From NCBI GenBank assembly GCA_003719395.1, contig RHMC01000019.1:1-64000 (forward strand): a stretch of 64,000 bases of DNA. Direction: 5' to 3'. Below the pieces are notes generated by a model. It was not told the origin of the DNA, did no database searches, and saw only the letters and a program-made list of their open reading frames with translations. Both the position numbers and the translations under genes were made by a program. Below are positions 36,860-45,680 of the stretch, piece by piece (the first letter of the stretch is position 1; each line of letters starts with the position of its first letter). The DNA is from Streptomyces altiplanensis. GTDB taxonomy: Bacteria > Actinomycetota > Actinomycetes > Streptomycetales > Streptomycetaceae.

Positions 36860-38438
36860 TTCAACAGCTCCTCGCCCGTCAGCGCCCAGTAGGTGGCGCT
36901 CATCTTCGCCAGCGTCTCGCGCCATTCGGCGCGGGGATCGGAGTCGGCGACCATGCCCGCCGACGCCTGGGTGCTGTAGCGCTCCCCGTCGTGGACGGCG
37001 GTCCGGATGCACAGGGCGAGCACCGCGAACCCGCGCACGTCGACCAGGCCGAGCGCCCCGGCGTAGATGCCGCGCGGATGGTCCTCGATGTCGTCGATGA
37101 TCTCCATGGCGCGCAGCTTCGGCGCGCCGGTCATGGTGCCCGCGGGGAAGGTCGCGCAGATCGCCGTCCAGACGTCGGTGCCCTCCCTGACCCGGCCGGA
37201 CACGGTGGAGACCAGGTGATGGACGTAGGCGAAGGGTTCGACCTCCATCATCGTGTCGACGGAGAGCGTCCCGGGCACGCTGACCCGCCCGATGTCGTTG
37301 CGGCACAGGTCGACCAGCATGACGTGCTCGGCCTGTTCCTTGGCGCTGGCCCGCAGCTCCGCCACCCGGAGGCCGTCCTCGTCCGGGTCGGCGGCGCGGG
37401 GCGCGGTGCCCGCGATGGGACGCATGGAGATGGTGTCGTTCTGGATGCGCACGAACAGCTCGGGGCTCGCCCCGATCACCGTCCGCCCCGCCCAGGGGAC
37501 GAGGTACATGTAGGGGGAGGGATTGCGGTGGCGCAGGCGCCGGTACACCTCGAGCGGCGTCAACGCGCTCTCGACGTCGATGCGGTGGCCGATCTGGATC
37601 TGGTAGGCGTCACCGATCTCGATGTGGCCGAGGCACCGCTTGGCGCGCACGACGAACGTCTCCTCGTCCACGGTGTCCCGCACGGACCGGGGCGCCGGAG
37701 CGTCCGGCACGGCGGCGGCACGCCCGCCACGCCCTGGGCGTTCACCCTGGCCACGACCGCCCGCAGCGGCTCCTGGCCCCCGTCCGCCGGCAACCGCGGC
37801 CCCTCGGCCACGAGATGACGCACCCCGCCGTCCCGCAGGTCGTACCAGACCGTGTCCCTGAAGAGGGTGAGGGTGCAGCGCGGCATGTCCGCCCCGGCCG
37901 GCTGGGCCGGGAGGTCCTCCATGGCCCAGGCCGCCTCGTACGACAGCGTGGTGAGGAAACCGAAGGCGAAGGTCCCCGTGGGCACCTCGGTGTCGACGTC
38001 GAAGCGCCCTGCACCGCGCGCAGGATCCGCCACACCGTGCCGGAATCGCGTACGCCCCACCGCCGTGTGCCGCCCTCCGCGCCGTACGGCGCCCCGACGG
38101 CCGCCGTCAGGGCCGCGGCGAGCGCGTCGCCGAGATCACCGGGGGCGACGAGCTCCACCCGGTCGGCGAAGACGCGCAGCTCCGCGAGGCGTCCGCAGCC
38201 GACGGCGGCGAAGTGCCGGTCCTGGTCCGGCCCGTCCAGGCTCTCGAAGAGGTAGACGTCGCCCTGTTCCCGCGTGGCGGCGAGGGCTTCGTACAGGCTC
38301 AGCGCGCCGACGGGCGGAAGTTCTTCGGAGACCACGCGCACCCGCACGGCCCCGGGCCGCGCGGGGGCGCCCGGCGGCTCCCTGCGCCGGCCCCGCCGCC
38401 CCGGCTCCGGGCGGGTCCAGCTCTGACAACAACGACAT
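36856..38438 (-). CDS. Chorismate-aminating enzyme component I (TrpE/PabB family), frame breaks
   Basis: About 527 residues. The N-terminal domain is read through two breaks (SLYEALAATREQGDVYLFES; TGTFAFGFLTTLSYEAAW). The chorismate-binding domain has ASPELFVRI, RPIAGTAPR, HVMLVDLCRNDIGRVS, TFPAGTMTGAPKLRAMEIID and ASAGMVADSDP. The PIAGT motif has Ala where E. coli PabB has its nucleophilic Lys (PIKGT), a TrpE/ADIC-synthase-like trait, so the product may be ADC, ADIC or anthranilate. Breaks lie near 38350, 38010 and 37720. ATG 38438 is divergent from the second MocR gene. Confidence 0.87.
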
Positions 38439-38681
38439 GACGAAACCTTTCTGATCCGAACGGACCGTAGGGGCTTCGAGGAATCAACCATCACGTCCGC
38501 GGCGCACTCCGGTCATGCAGCGCCGCACGTCACGCATGCCAGGACCGCACCGTCCCGGCTCCCCCGCACCACCCCCCGTGCCGCCGGCAGCCTGCCCGGC
38601 GGCGAATGTGTGTGCGAGACGACTTCATCAAATGTGAGAATGCGCGGGCCATACCACTTCGACCGTCCGGGAGGAGACCAC
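38439..38681. promoter_or_regulatory. Divergent control region between component I and the second MocR gene
   Basis: A 243-base gap. The hexamer AATGTG occurs twice in direct orientation (38605-38610 and 38631-38636), 26 bases apart, close to the regulator start. MocR proteins commonly bind direct repeats in such shared regions, so this is a reasonable but weak operator candidate. The TTG start of the regulator is preceded by a strong GGGAGGAG. Confidence 0.4.
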
Positions 38682-40082
38682 TTGTCGTGGCAACTGGGGC
38701 TCACCGTGGACCGGGATTCGCGCCTTCCGCTGGCTGTCCAGGTGCGCAACTCGCTGCGCGGGTTAGTCGACGACGGGACCCTGTGGCCGGGCACACGGAT
38801 CCCCTCCAGCCGCCAACTGGCCCTGGACATCGGCGTGTCCCGCAGCGTCGTGGTGGAGGCCTACGAGCAGCTGTCGGCCGAGGGATACCTGGAGACCAAG
38901 CGCGGTTCGGGCACCACGATCTCGGGCCGCGCCCAGTCCGACGCCGTCGGCTCCGCCCTCGTGCCGTCCGACCCGGAGCCCGCCCCCGGAGTCACGTGGG
39001 ACCTGCGCACCGGGACGTCGAACATCGTGGACTTCCCCCGCCAGGAGTGGATCCGCTGCGTCACCCACGTGGTCAACAACTCCGGGCGCCGGGAGCTCGG
39101 TTACTCCCAGCCGGCCGGCGTCCCGTTGACCCGGCGCGTACTGGCCGGCTATCTGGGCCGGGTGCGCGGTGTGCGGAGCCGCCCCGAGGACATGATGGTG
39201 ACGGCCGGGTTCGCCCAGGGCCTCGCCCTGGTCTGCAAGGTACTGCTCGACCGCGGTCACACCACGCTCGGCGTGGAGGACCCCGGCCACCCGGGCGAGC
39301 GGGAGTTCATCACCAGCTCGGGCCTGCGTCCGGTCGGCATCCCGGTGGACGAGGACGGGCTGCGGGTGGACCTCCTGGAGGAGAGCGGCGTACGGGCCGT
39401 CCTGGCCACGCCCGGCAACCAGTTCCCCACGGGCGCCCGGCTCAGCCGGGCCCGCCGCGAACGCCTCACGGCCTGGGCGCGTGAGGTCGACGGCTACGTC
39501 ATCGAGGACGATTTCGACAGCCCGTTCCTGCACCGCAACGACCGGCTCCCGGCGCTCCAGAGCCTCGCCCCGGACCGGGTGGTCTACGCCGGAAGCGCGA
39601 GCAAGGCCCTGGCCCCCGCCCTGCGCCTGGGCTGGCTCGCGGCCCCCTCGGAACTGATGGCCTCGATCGAGCACGTCCGCGCGGGCTGGGACATCGGCTG
39701 CTCCGGGCTGGAGCAGCTGGTCTTCACCCGCTTCATGGACACCGGCGCCTTCGACCGGCACCAGCGCAAGCTCCGCTCGGAGTTCCACCGCCGCCGCCAG
39801 GCCGTGCGCCGCCAGGCCGGGGCGAGCTTTCCCGGCAGCCGCCTCATCGGCCGCGACAGCGGCTTGCAGGCGTACCTCGAACTTCCCGCCCATGTCGACG
39901 AGCAAGCCCTGGTCCGGGCCGCCCGCCACCGTTCCGTACTGGTCCGGGGCGGTCACTTCTACACCCTCACGGACACGTCGAGGCCCCCTGCGCTGGTGAT
40001 CAGTTACGCGGCGGTGAACAGCGCCGGGGTGACCCGGAGCCTGATGGCCATAGGGGCGGCGTACCGGGAGCTGGGAGCCTGA
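38682..40082 (+). CDS. Second MocR/GabR-type regulator
   Basis: 466 residues, intact. GntR winged helix: DRDSRLPLAVQVRNSLRGLV, GTRIPSSRQLALDIGVSRSV, RGSGTTISG. Aminotransferase-like domain: MVTAGFAQGLALVCKVLL, LATPGNQFPTGA, IEDDFDSPFL, PLP lysine in YAGSASKALAPALRLGW. TTG 38682 is chosen because GGGAGGAG lies five bases upstream; starts further 5' lack a site. It is divergent from the component I gene and not closely similar to the first MocR protein. A likely pathway-specific activator sensing an amino-acid intermediate. Confidence 0.9.
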   Translation: MSWQLGLTVDRDSRLPLAVQVRNSLRGLVDDGTLWPGTRIPSSRQLALDIGVSRSVVVEAYEQLSAEGYLETKRGSGTTISGRAQSDAVGSALVPSDPEPAPGVTWDLRTGTSNIVDFPRQEWIRCVTHVVNNSGRRELGYSQPAGVPLTRRVLAGYLGRVRGVRSRPEDMMVTAGFAQGLALVCKVLLDRGHTTLGVEDPGHPGEREFITSSGLRPVGIPVDEDGLRVDLLEESGVRAVLATPGNQFPTGARLSRARRERLTAWAREVDGYVIEDDFDSPFLHRNDRLPALQSLAPDRVVYAGSASKALAPALRLGWLAAPSELMASIEHVRAGWDIGCSGLEQLVFTRFMDTGAFDRHQRKLRSEFHRRRQAVRRQAGASFPGSRLIGRDSGLQAYLELPAHVDEQALVRAARHRSVLVRGGHFYTLTDTSRPPALVISYAAVNSAGVTRSLMAIGAAYRELGA

Positions 40083-40099
40083 GGTGCGCGGCCCCGCGG

Positions 40100-40309
40100 A
40101 TGCCGGCCCGTCGGCCCGTCATCGGCACCGGCCTGCTGGTCACCGGGCACGAGACCACCGTCAGCCAGACCGGCAACAGTGTGCTCGCACTGCTCACCCA
40201 CCCCGGGCAGCTGGCCGCGGTCCGCAGTGATCCGGAGAAGACCGGCCGGGCCGGCGAGGAGCTGCTGGAGGGGACTTCAGACAGTGTCGCCCTCACTGGC
40301 GGGGGGTGA
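40100..40309 (+). pseudogene. Internal fragment of a cytochrome P450
   Basis: The translated segment GTGLLVTGHETTVSQTGNSV continues as LALLTHPGQLAAVRSDPEK and EELLEGT. This is the P450 I-helix (oxygen-binding AGHETT type, here TGHETT) through the start of the K-helix. ExxR and the heme Cys loop are absent and the frame stops at 40309. It is a decayed remnant directly after the regulator, at the right edge of the cluster. Confidence 0.75.
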
Positions 40310-40568
40310 AGTTCTCATGGGTCACGGGGCGGACCGCGCCGGGGGGAGCGGCGTCACAGGAGTTCTGAGGGCTTCCCTCACGAGAGTGACCCCGCGTCAC
40401 ACGTTCGGCTTGCTTAAGGACCGCTCTCAGGGGGGAGATACTGGAGGTATTGGTCTGTACGGGTATTAATCGGGCGGTACATGCGTGGCTGGGCCGCTTT
40501 GTGTGCAAAGTCCTCAAGACTACCAGTAACTATTCAGTCGATAGAACTTGGTTGTTGAGGAGCATGTG

Positions 40569-41900
40569 ATGCACGTCAGCGAATGGCTCCCCGATCAGCC
40601 CATTCGCATCGGTCGGATCGACTGGCCCGAAGAGGCCGACGACGGTACGCACCTTCGCCTGCGAGCGGGCCACATCGTCGTCGTCGACCGGCAGCCCTGG
40701 CGGATCCTCGAAATCCACGGGTACCGCGACCCGTGGCCCAAGTCGTACGAGAAAGCCTGGCGTGATCACGTCGAGCTGTGGAAGCACTCCGAAAGCCTGC
40801 ACCGGGCCAACGGGCAGCCGGCCACGGAGGCCCCCGCGCGGGCGGACTTCTACAAGCGCCCCATCGTCCTGGTGCTGCGCAACGAGAACCTTCCCCGGTC
40901 CGCTCCGAAGCACTGGTGCGCACCGGCGTCCCACGACTGGCAGGTCCTGCCGGAGCACTACTCCGTCTGCCGGGCCTGCGGTGAACTGCCCCCCTGCCAC
41001 AACGGGGAGTACCGGTGGGAGGGCGGCCCCCGGCGGCCCGAACACAACGGAGGCGTCACCCTCATCGTCCCGCCCGACTGCTGCATCGGATGCGCGGAGC
41101 ACATCAAGCCCCGGATGCGGACGGTGCGCTTCCCCGGCCCCAACCTCTGGTACCCCGACCGGGAGGACGGGAGCGCGGTCTTCCACGCCCGGACCGCCTG
41201 CGCGGACCAGGTCGACTGCTACCGCGCGCAGTGGATGGCCGAGTACCCGCCCGCCATGTCCCAGCCGGTCTTCGCCCTCGGGCTCTCGGACAGCGAAGGT
41301 TTCATGCTGCCGCGGGCGAGGCCCGCGAACTCCGCACAGCAGCCGGACTGGAACCACCTGGCGACGGACGGCACGGAGGCCCACCGCTCCGGACTCCCGG
41401 ACGCACGGCACGAACCGCAGGCCAACGGCACGGCGCTCTTCGAGCAGGCGGCGCCGCCCCTCCGCGGCCCGGTGCCGCGCCTCACGTCCGAGACGTCCCA
41501 CGTGAACCATGCGAACCACGTGAACCATGCGAACCCCGCGCCCGCCGCCCCCTTCGCCGCTCCGGCGCACCAGGGCCCCCTGGGCGGTCAGGAACGCGTG
41601 GGATACGAGGAGTCCGCGGTCCGACCGGTCACCCGCATGCACCACTCGTCCCCCATCGACCACCCGGACCCGGAGTCGCCTCCGCGCCCGGCGCCCTCCG
41701 CCGACGCCCCGGCGCCCATGATCTCCCTCCAGAGCATCGAGGCGGTACGCCGGCTCACGGAGGAACTCGGCCTCGCGCAGGTCGACCGGTCGGCCCTCCA
41801 CGACGCGGACCAGGCCGCCAAGGTGATCGAGGAACTCACCGCCGCCGTGCGCAATGTCGCCCTCTGCCTGAGGGGCACGGGGCTGCGCATCCGCTCCTGA
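40569..41900 (+). CDS. Hypothetical cysteine-rich cytoplasmic protein
   Basis: 443 residues, intact. The N-terminal domain (IRIGRIDWPEEADDGTHLRL, GHIVVVDRQPWRILEIHGYR) looks like a small beta-barrel. Next is a cysteine cluster: HWCAP, CRACGELPPC, DCCIGCAEH, plausibly zinc-binding. The linker from about residue 240 is Pro/His/Asn-rich with an HVNHANHVNHAN repeat, and a C-terminal helix ends the protein. ATG 40569 follows GAGGAG. I do not recognise the family; an association with conjugative or nucleic-acid functions cannot be supported. Confidence 0.7.
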   Translation: MHVSEWLPDQPIRIGRIDWPEEADDGTHLRLRAGHIVVVDRQPWRILEIHGYRDPWPKSYEKAWRDHVELWKHSESLHRANGQPATEAPARADFYKRPIVLVLRNENLPRSAPKHWCAPASHDWQVLPEHYSVCRACGELPPCHNGEYRWEGGPRRPEHNGGVTLIVPPDCCIGCAEHIKPRMRTVRFPGPNLWYPDREDGSAVFHARTACADQVDCYRAQWMAEYPPAMSQPVFALGLSDSEGFMLPRARPANSAQQPDWNHLATDGTEAHRSGLPDARHEPQANGTALFEQAAPPLRGPVPRLTSETSHVNHANHVNHANPAPAAPFAAPAHQGPLGGQERVGYEESAVRPVTRMHHSSPIDHPDPESPPRPAPSADAPAPMISLQSIEAVRRLTEELGLAQVDRSALHDADQAAKVIEELTAAVRNVALCLRGTGLRIRS

Positions 41901-41960
41901 CGGTCGAAGCGGTGGGCCGGGGCCGGTGCGCGCGCCGCCCCCTCCACGAGCCCGAACGCG

Positions 41961-42010
41961 CAAGGCGTCGGCCGGTGGTTCCCCCTGGGACCACCTCGGT
42001 CGACGCCTTG
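41961..42010. terminator. Large bidirectional hairpin between convergent genes
   Basis: CAAGGCGTCG (41961) pairs perfectly with CGACGCCTTG (42001-42010). Inside it, GGTGGTTCCC pairs almost fully with GGGACCACC. The palindrome lies between the stops of the plus-strand hypothetical gene and the minus-strand peptide gene, so it probably ends both transcripts. Confidence 0.85.
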
Positions 42011-42023
42011 TAGGTGTGGTGTG

Positions 42024-42269
42024 TTACTTCGTCCAGGGCAGGTCGCTGTCCAGCGCTCCTGCCTCACCGGACAGTGCCGGCGCCGGGGTGGGCCCGGTCC
42101 AGGGCAGGTCGCCCTCCGCGCCGACCGTCACGGTGACCGCCGCGACCGCCGTGGGGACCGAGAGGGTCCAGGGCAGGTCGTCTTCCGCATTCGCCGTGCC
42201 GGTGAACAGCAGGACGTTCAAGCAGGCCGCACCGATGACCGCCGCGAAGAAATTTCTGTTGTTGCGCAT
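42024..42269 (-). CDS. Small secreted peptide precursor with three DLPWT repeats
   Basis: 81 residues. MRNNRNFF is followed by a hydrophobic core (AAVIGAACLNVLLFTG) and a signal-peptidase site (TANA/ED). The 53-residue mature part has three copies of an acidic-DLPWT unit: EDDLPWT, EGDLPWT and DSDLPWT, the last followed only by Lys. The spacers are Ala/Val/Thr/Pro-rich. It is divergent from a TrmB/LuxR-type regulator gene. It could be a multi-copy signalling peptide or a modified peptide; no modification enzyme is adjacent. I do not recognise a named family. Confidence 0.75.
   Translation of the reverse strand: MRNNRNFFAAVIGAACLNVLLFTGTANAEDDLPWTLSVPTAVAAVTVTVGAEGDLPWTGPTPAPALSGEAGALDSDLPWTK
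42031..42180 (-). repeat. Three identical 15-mers encoding the DLPWT units
   Basis: GTCCAGGGCAGGTCG (plus strand) occurs identically at 42031, 42097 and 42166, spaced 66 and 69 bases. The reverse complement encodes DLPWT. Exact DNA identity, while the spacers differ, points to recent duplication or strong constraint on the core. Confidence 0.92.
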
Positions 42270-42535
42270 TCTTGAGATCCCCCTCGGAAGCTGCTTCGTT
42301 CGTTCTGGTCAAACCGTACCCCACCCAATTTTTGGCTTAATTTTTCCCCGATTTTCCGCAGTGGAAGCCGCATAAAAATGAGCCGAAAAAGCCTGCGACT
42401 AGGCTCTCGCCATGAAGACGGCAGGACTGGGTTGAACCCCGGGGGACACCGGCTCGGCCGGCGAAGTGATGCAGTGCGAATCAAGGGAACGGACCGGCCC
42501 ATGCGCGGTGGGCGCCGTGGCGGAGGGGGAATGGC
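42270..42535. promoter_or_regulatory. Divergent region between peptide gene and TrmB/LuxR regulator
   Basis: 266 bases containing a locally AT-rich segment (42290-42380: AATTTTTGGC, TTAATTTTTCCCC, CATAAAAATGAGCCG), unusual for this genome and likely to hold promoters for both genes. I cannot place -10/-35 boxes with confidence. Confidence 0.45.
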
Positions 42536-43528
42536 ATGCTCAAGGAGATCGGCCTCGGCCAGGATGCGGAATACGCCTACCGCACCCTGCTCAAAGAACC
42601 GAAGACAGAAATACAGGTGATGGCGGAACAGTTCGGCTGGTCCGTCGACCGGGTTTCCACCGCGCTTGAGGAGCTTTCCGAACTTTCGCTGGTACGTCCG
42701 TCCTGGGAGAACCACGGGTCCACCCGTCTGGTGGATCCGGAACTGGGGCTCAAGATGCTCATTCAGTCCCAGGAGATGGAACTGCTGAAACTCCAGCAGT
42801 CCCTTTCGGCGAGCAAGCTCGCGGCCGCCCGGCTGATCGCCGATTACCGGGAGGAGGAGGGCAGGCTCGCCCCCAGCACGGTGAAACTGGCCAGTGGCGC
42901 GGATGCGGTCCATGCCTGGATCGAGAAGGCCGCCCACGAGTGCCGCGAAGAGGTGGAGATCTTCCTGCCGGGGGGCGCGCAGCCGGCGGAGAGCCTGCGG
43001 GAGGCCAGGGCGCTGGACCTCATGCTGCTGGAGCGGTCCGTACGGGTCAGGTCCGTCTGCCTGGACAGCATCCGCAACGACCGGCCGACCAGTGAGTACG
43101 CCCAGTGGCTCGGTGAGCAGGGGGGCCAGGTCAGGACCGTGGCCCACCTGCCGCTGCGAATGATCATCTGGGACCGGCGGGTGGCGCTCGTCCCGGTCGA
43201 TCCCAACGATCCGGACCGGGGTGCCTTCCTGCTGTCCGGACCGGGGCCGGTCGCCGCGCTGCAGGCGCTGTTCGAACACGTCTGGCAGCTGGCGGCACGG
43301 TTCGGCGAGGACCGCTGCCGGAACAGCGACGGCGCCCTGGCGGACCAGGAGAGTGCCGTACTGGGGCTGCTCGCCAGTGGACTCACCGACGAGGTCATCG
43401 CCCGCAAGCTCGGCGTGTCCGTGCGCACCAGCCGTCGGATCACTGCCGAGCTGATGGGCCGGCTCGGGGCCCGCAGCCGGTTCCAGCTGGGCGCGCTGGC
43501 CGCGCAGCGTGGCTGGCTCGCGGTCTGA
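42536..43528 (+). CDS. TrmB-like / LuxR-HTH transcriptional regulator
   Basis: 330 residues, intact. An N-terminal TrmB-like winged helix (EYAYRTLLKEPKTEIQVMAE, VDRVSTALEELSELSLVRPS), a helical linker, a central PLD-like ligand region (WIEKAAHECREEVEIFLPGG, SVRVRSVCLDSIRN) and a C-terminal LuxR HTH (ESAVLGLLASGLTDEVIARK, LGVSVRTSRRITAELM). This architecture is common in Streptomyces beside peptide or metabolite genes. ATG 42536 follows GGAGGGGG. The divergent secreted repeat peptide is its most likely partner or target. Confidence 0.88.
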   Translation: MLKEIGLGQDAEYAYRTLLKEPKTEIQVMAEQFGWSVDRVSTALEELSELSLVRPSWENHGSTRLVDPELGLKMLIQSQEMELLKLQQSLSASKLAAARLIADYREEEGRLAPSTVKLASGADAVHAWIEKAAHECREEVEIFLPGGAQPAESLREARALDLMLLERSVRVRSVCLDSIRNDRPTSEYAQWLGEQGGQVRTVAHLPLRMIIWDRRVALVPVDPNDPDRGAFLLSGPGPVAALQALFEHVWQLAARFGEDRCRNSDGALADQESAVLGLLASGLTDEVIARKLGVSVRTSRRITAELMGRLGARSRFQLGALAAQRGWLAV

Positions 43529-43557
43529 GGGGCGGGGGAAGGACGCGGGCGCGGGGG

Positions 43558-44204
43558 TCACCCGCGCAAGTAGGCGAGTACCGCCAGGACCCGGCGGTTC
43601 GTGGAGTCGGACAGGCTGAGGTCGAGCTTGGTGAGGATGCTGCCGAAGTGCTTGCTGACCGTTCCCTCACTGACCGTCAGGGCCGCGGCGATGGAGGCGT
43701 TGGACTTGCCTTCCGCCATCAGGGCCAGCACTTCCTGCTCGCGGGCGGTCAGCCGCGCCATGGGGTCGCGGCGGTGCCGGATCAGCTGCCGACCACCTCG
43801 GGGTCCACCACCGTGGCGCCGTCGGCGACCCGGTGCAGGGCGTCGATGAACTCCTCGACGTTGCCGATGCGTTCCTTGAGCAGGTAGCCGACGCTCGTAC
43901 CGTCCGACGAGTCGAGCAGGTCCTCCGCGTAGGCGCGCTGGACGTACTGGCTGAGCACCAGGATGGGCAGGCCCGGCTGCTGCTTGCGCAGGCTGATCGC
44001 GGCGCGCAGTCCTTCGTCGGAGAAGCCGGGCGGCATGCGGACGTCGGTCACCACGATGTCCGGGCGGTGCTCGGCGACCGCCGCGGTCAGCTCCTCGGCG
44101 GTTCCGGCCCCTGCCACCACCTGATGACCGAATCGCTCCAGCAGACCGACCAGGCCCTCCCGCAGGAGCACGCTGTCCTCGGCCAGTACGATGCGCAACA
44201 TCAT
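43558..44204 (-). CDS. NarL/LuxR-type response regulator, frame break
   Basis: About 215 residues. The receiver domain has LRIVLAEDSVLLREGLVGLL, phosphoacceptor Asp in DIVVTDVRMPPGF and Lys in YLLKERIGNVEEF. After a break near 43790 comes the HTH: LTAREQEVLALMAEGKSNAS, VSEGTVSKHFGSILTKL. The ATG overlaps the kinase stop (ATGA), so the two genes form one operon. Adjacent genes (a convergent regulator, DedA) give no clear target. Confidence 0.9.
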
Positions 44205-45487
44205 GTCCTCGATCGGGCGGGTGAGCAGGGGACTTGCAGGCGGAACACCGTGGGCCCGCCGGGCGGACTGGACACTAGCAGGTGGCCTCCGAGCACCGAG
44301 ATGCGATCGGCCACCCCCTGGAGCCCCGTCCTGTCGACCGTGTCGGCGCCGCCCACCCCGTCGTCCTCCACCTCCACGGTCAGCCGGCCCTTCTCGGCCC
44401 GTCCGGTCACCCGGGCCCGGGTGGCCCTGCTGTGCTTCGCGACATTGGCCAGGGCCTCGCAGACCGCGAAGTAGACCGCTGTCTCCACGGCTTCGAGCAG
44501 GCGTCCCGGCAGGTCGAAACTCACGTCCACCGGGACCGCCGAGCGGTCGGCGATGTCCTCGACGGCGGCCTCCAGGCCCCGGTCCGTGAGGATCTGGGGG
44601 TGGATGCCCCGGATCAGCTCCCTGATCTCCACCAGCGCGACCCCCGCCTCCTCGTGCGCCTTGGCCAGCAGGCCGCCCAGCGGCTCGGCGGGGCTTTCGA
44701 GCCTGGCCAGACCCAGCGTCATGGACAGGGCGACCAGGCGCTGTTGCGCCCCGTCGTGGAGATCGCGTTCGATGCGGCGGCGCTCCGCCTCGAAGGCGTC
44801 CACCAGTCGCATCCGGGAACGGCCCAGCTCCTGCACGCGGGAGTCGAGCCCGCTTTCGGGGACGGAGAGCAACTGCCGTGTCAGTACGGCGCGGCCGGCG
44901 GCCAGTACGCCCAGCGGATAGGCGAGCAGGGGGAGGAGCAGCACCCCGGCCAACAGCGCGGCGAAGGCCTCCGGGTAGGAGTCGGCGAGCCAGAGCTTGA
45001 GTACGCGCGCTTCCCCGTCGCCGCCCGCCGCCATCATCACGGGGGTGGCGACCAGACCGCCGCAGACCGTGAGCACCGTACCCACGACGAGCCCCTCCAG
45101 GGGCCACAGCAGGAAGGCGAACAGCAGCGCGTAGCCCAGCTCCCGCCAGGTGGCACGCTCCTGGATCCGCGTGCGCAGCCAGGACGACAGCCCGGTGCCG
45201 GCCGGCTCGCGGTGCGGTCCGGGAAACGGGCCCGAGTCGATCAGCCGGAGCCTGTGGCGCTCCAGCGCGGCCAGCGGAACTCCGGTGAGTACGAGCATGA
45301 GCAGCAGGGGCACGCCGATCAGGACCACCGTGAGCACACTGCCCGCGACGGCGAGCAGGAGCAGCGTGACCAGCGTGGCCATGCCGAGCGCCACGCTGGT
45401 CAGCAGATAGAGCGCCGCGCGCCACGGCCAGCTGCTGAGGACGTAACGACGCTGCTGGAGTGCCTGCCAGAGGCTGGGGGAGGGCAT
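44201..45487 (-). CDS. Sensor histidine kinase (HisKA_3 type)
   Basis: 428 residues, intact. Two hydrophobic pairs (LYLLTSVALGMATLVTLLLL; LTVVLIGVPLLLMLVLTGVP; later ELGYALLFAFLLWPLEGLVV) embed the sensor in the membrane without a large extracellular domain. The dimerisation motif with phosphoacceptor His is RRIERDLHDGAQQRLV. ATP domain: CEALANVAKHSRATR (N box), VEDDGVGGAD (G1) and GLQGVADRISVLGG (G2). It phosphorylates the response regulator encoded just downstream. Confidence 0.92.
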   Translation of the reverse strand: MPSPSLWQALQQRRYVLSSWPWRAALYLLTSVALGMATLVTLLLLAVAGSVLTVVLIGVPLLLMLVLTGVPLAALERHRLRLIDSGPFPGPHREPAGTGLSSWLRTRIQERATWRELGYALLFAFLLWPLEGLVVGTVLTVCGGLVATPVMMAAGGDGEARVLKLWLADSYPEAFAALLAGVLLLPLLAYPLGVLAAGRAVLTRQLLSVPESGLDSRVQELGRSRMRLVDAFEAERRRIERDLHDGAQQRLVALSMTLGLARLESPAEPLGGLLAKAHEEAGVALVEIRELIRGIHPQILTDRGLEAAVEDIADRSAVPVDVSFDLPGRLLEAVETAVYFAVCEALANVAKHSRATRARVTGRAEKGRLTVEVEDDGVGGADTVDRTGLQGVADRISVLGGHLLVSSPPGGPTVFRLQVPCSPARSRT

Positions 45488-45680
45488 GAGGGCACGCTAC
45501 GAAACGCCGTGCGGGCGGACCACCCAGCTAGCTCCACCTTTCGGGTGGGCACTGCCTCTCCCGGAAGAGTCCTCCCAGTTGCAATGTGCCGGACCCGGCC
45601 GGCCGGGTCTCCTTGAGGCAGTGGGCAGCCGACTGCTCCCGCCCCGCACTCCGGGGCCGCCCGACACTGAGGGGATCCCC

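Noticed and set aside
21642..40082. The cluster as the known stravidin/amiclenomycin locus.
   Set aside because: The expected one-carbon homologation genes and streptavidin genes are not in the window, while UbiD, TrpB2 and Fe-S flavoprotein genes are present. Kept only as an analogy.
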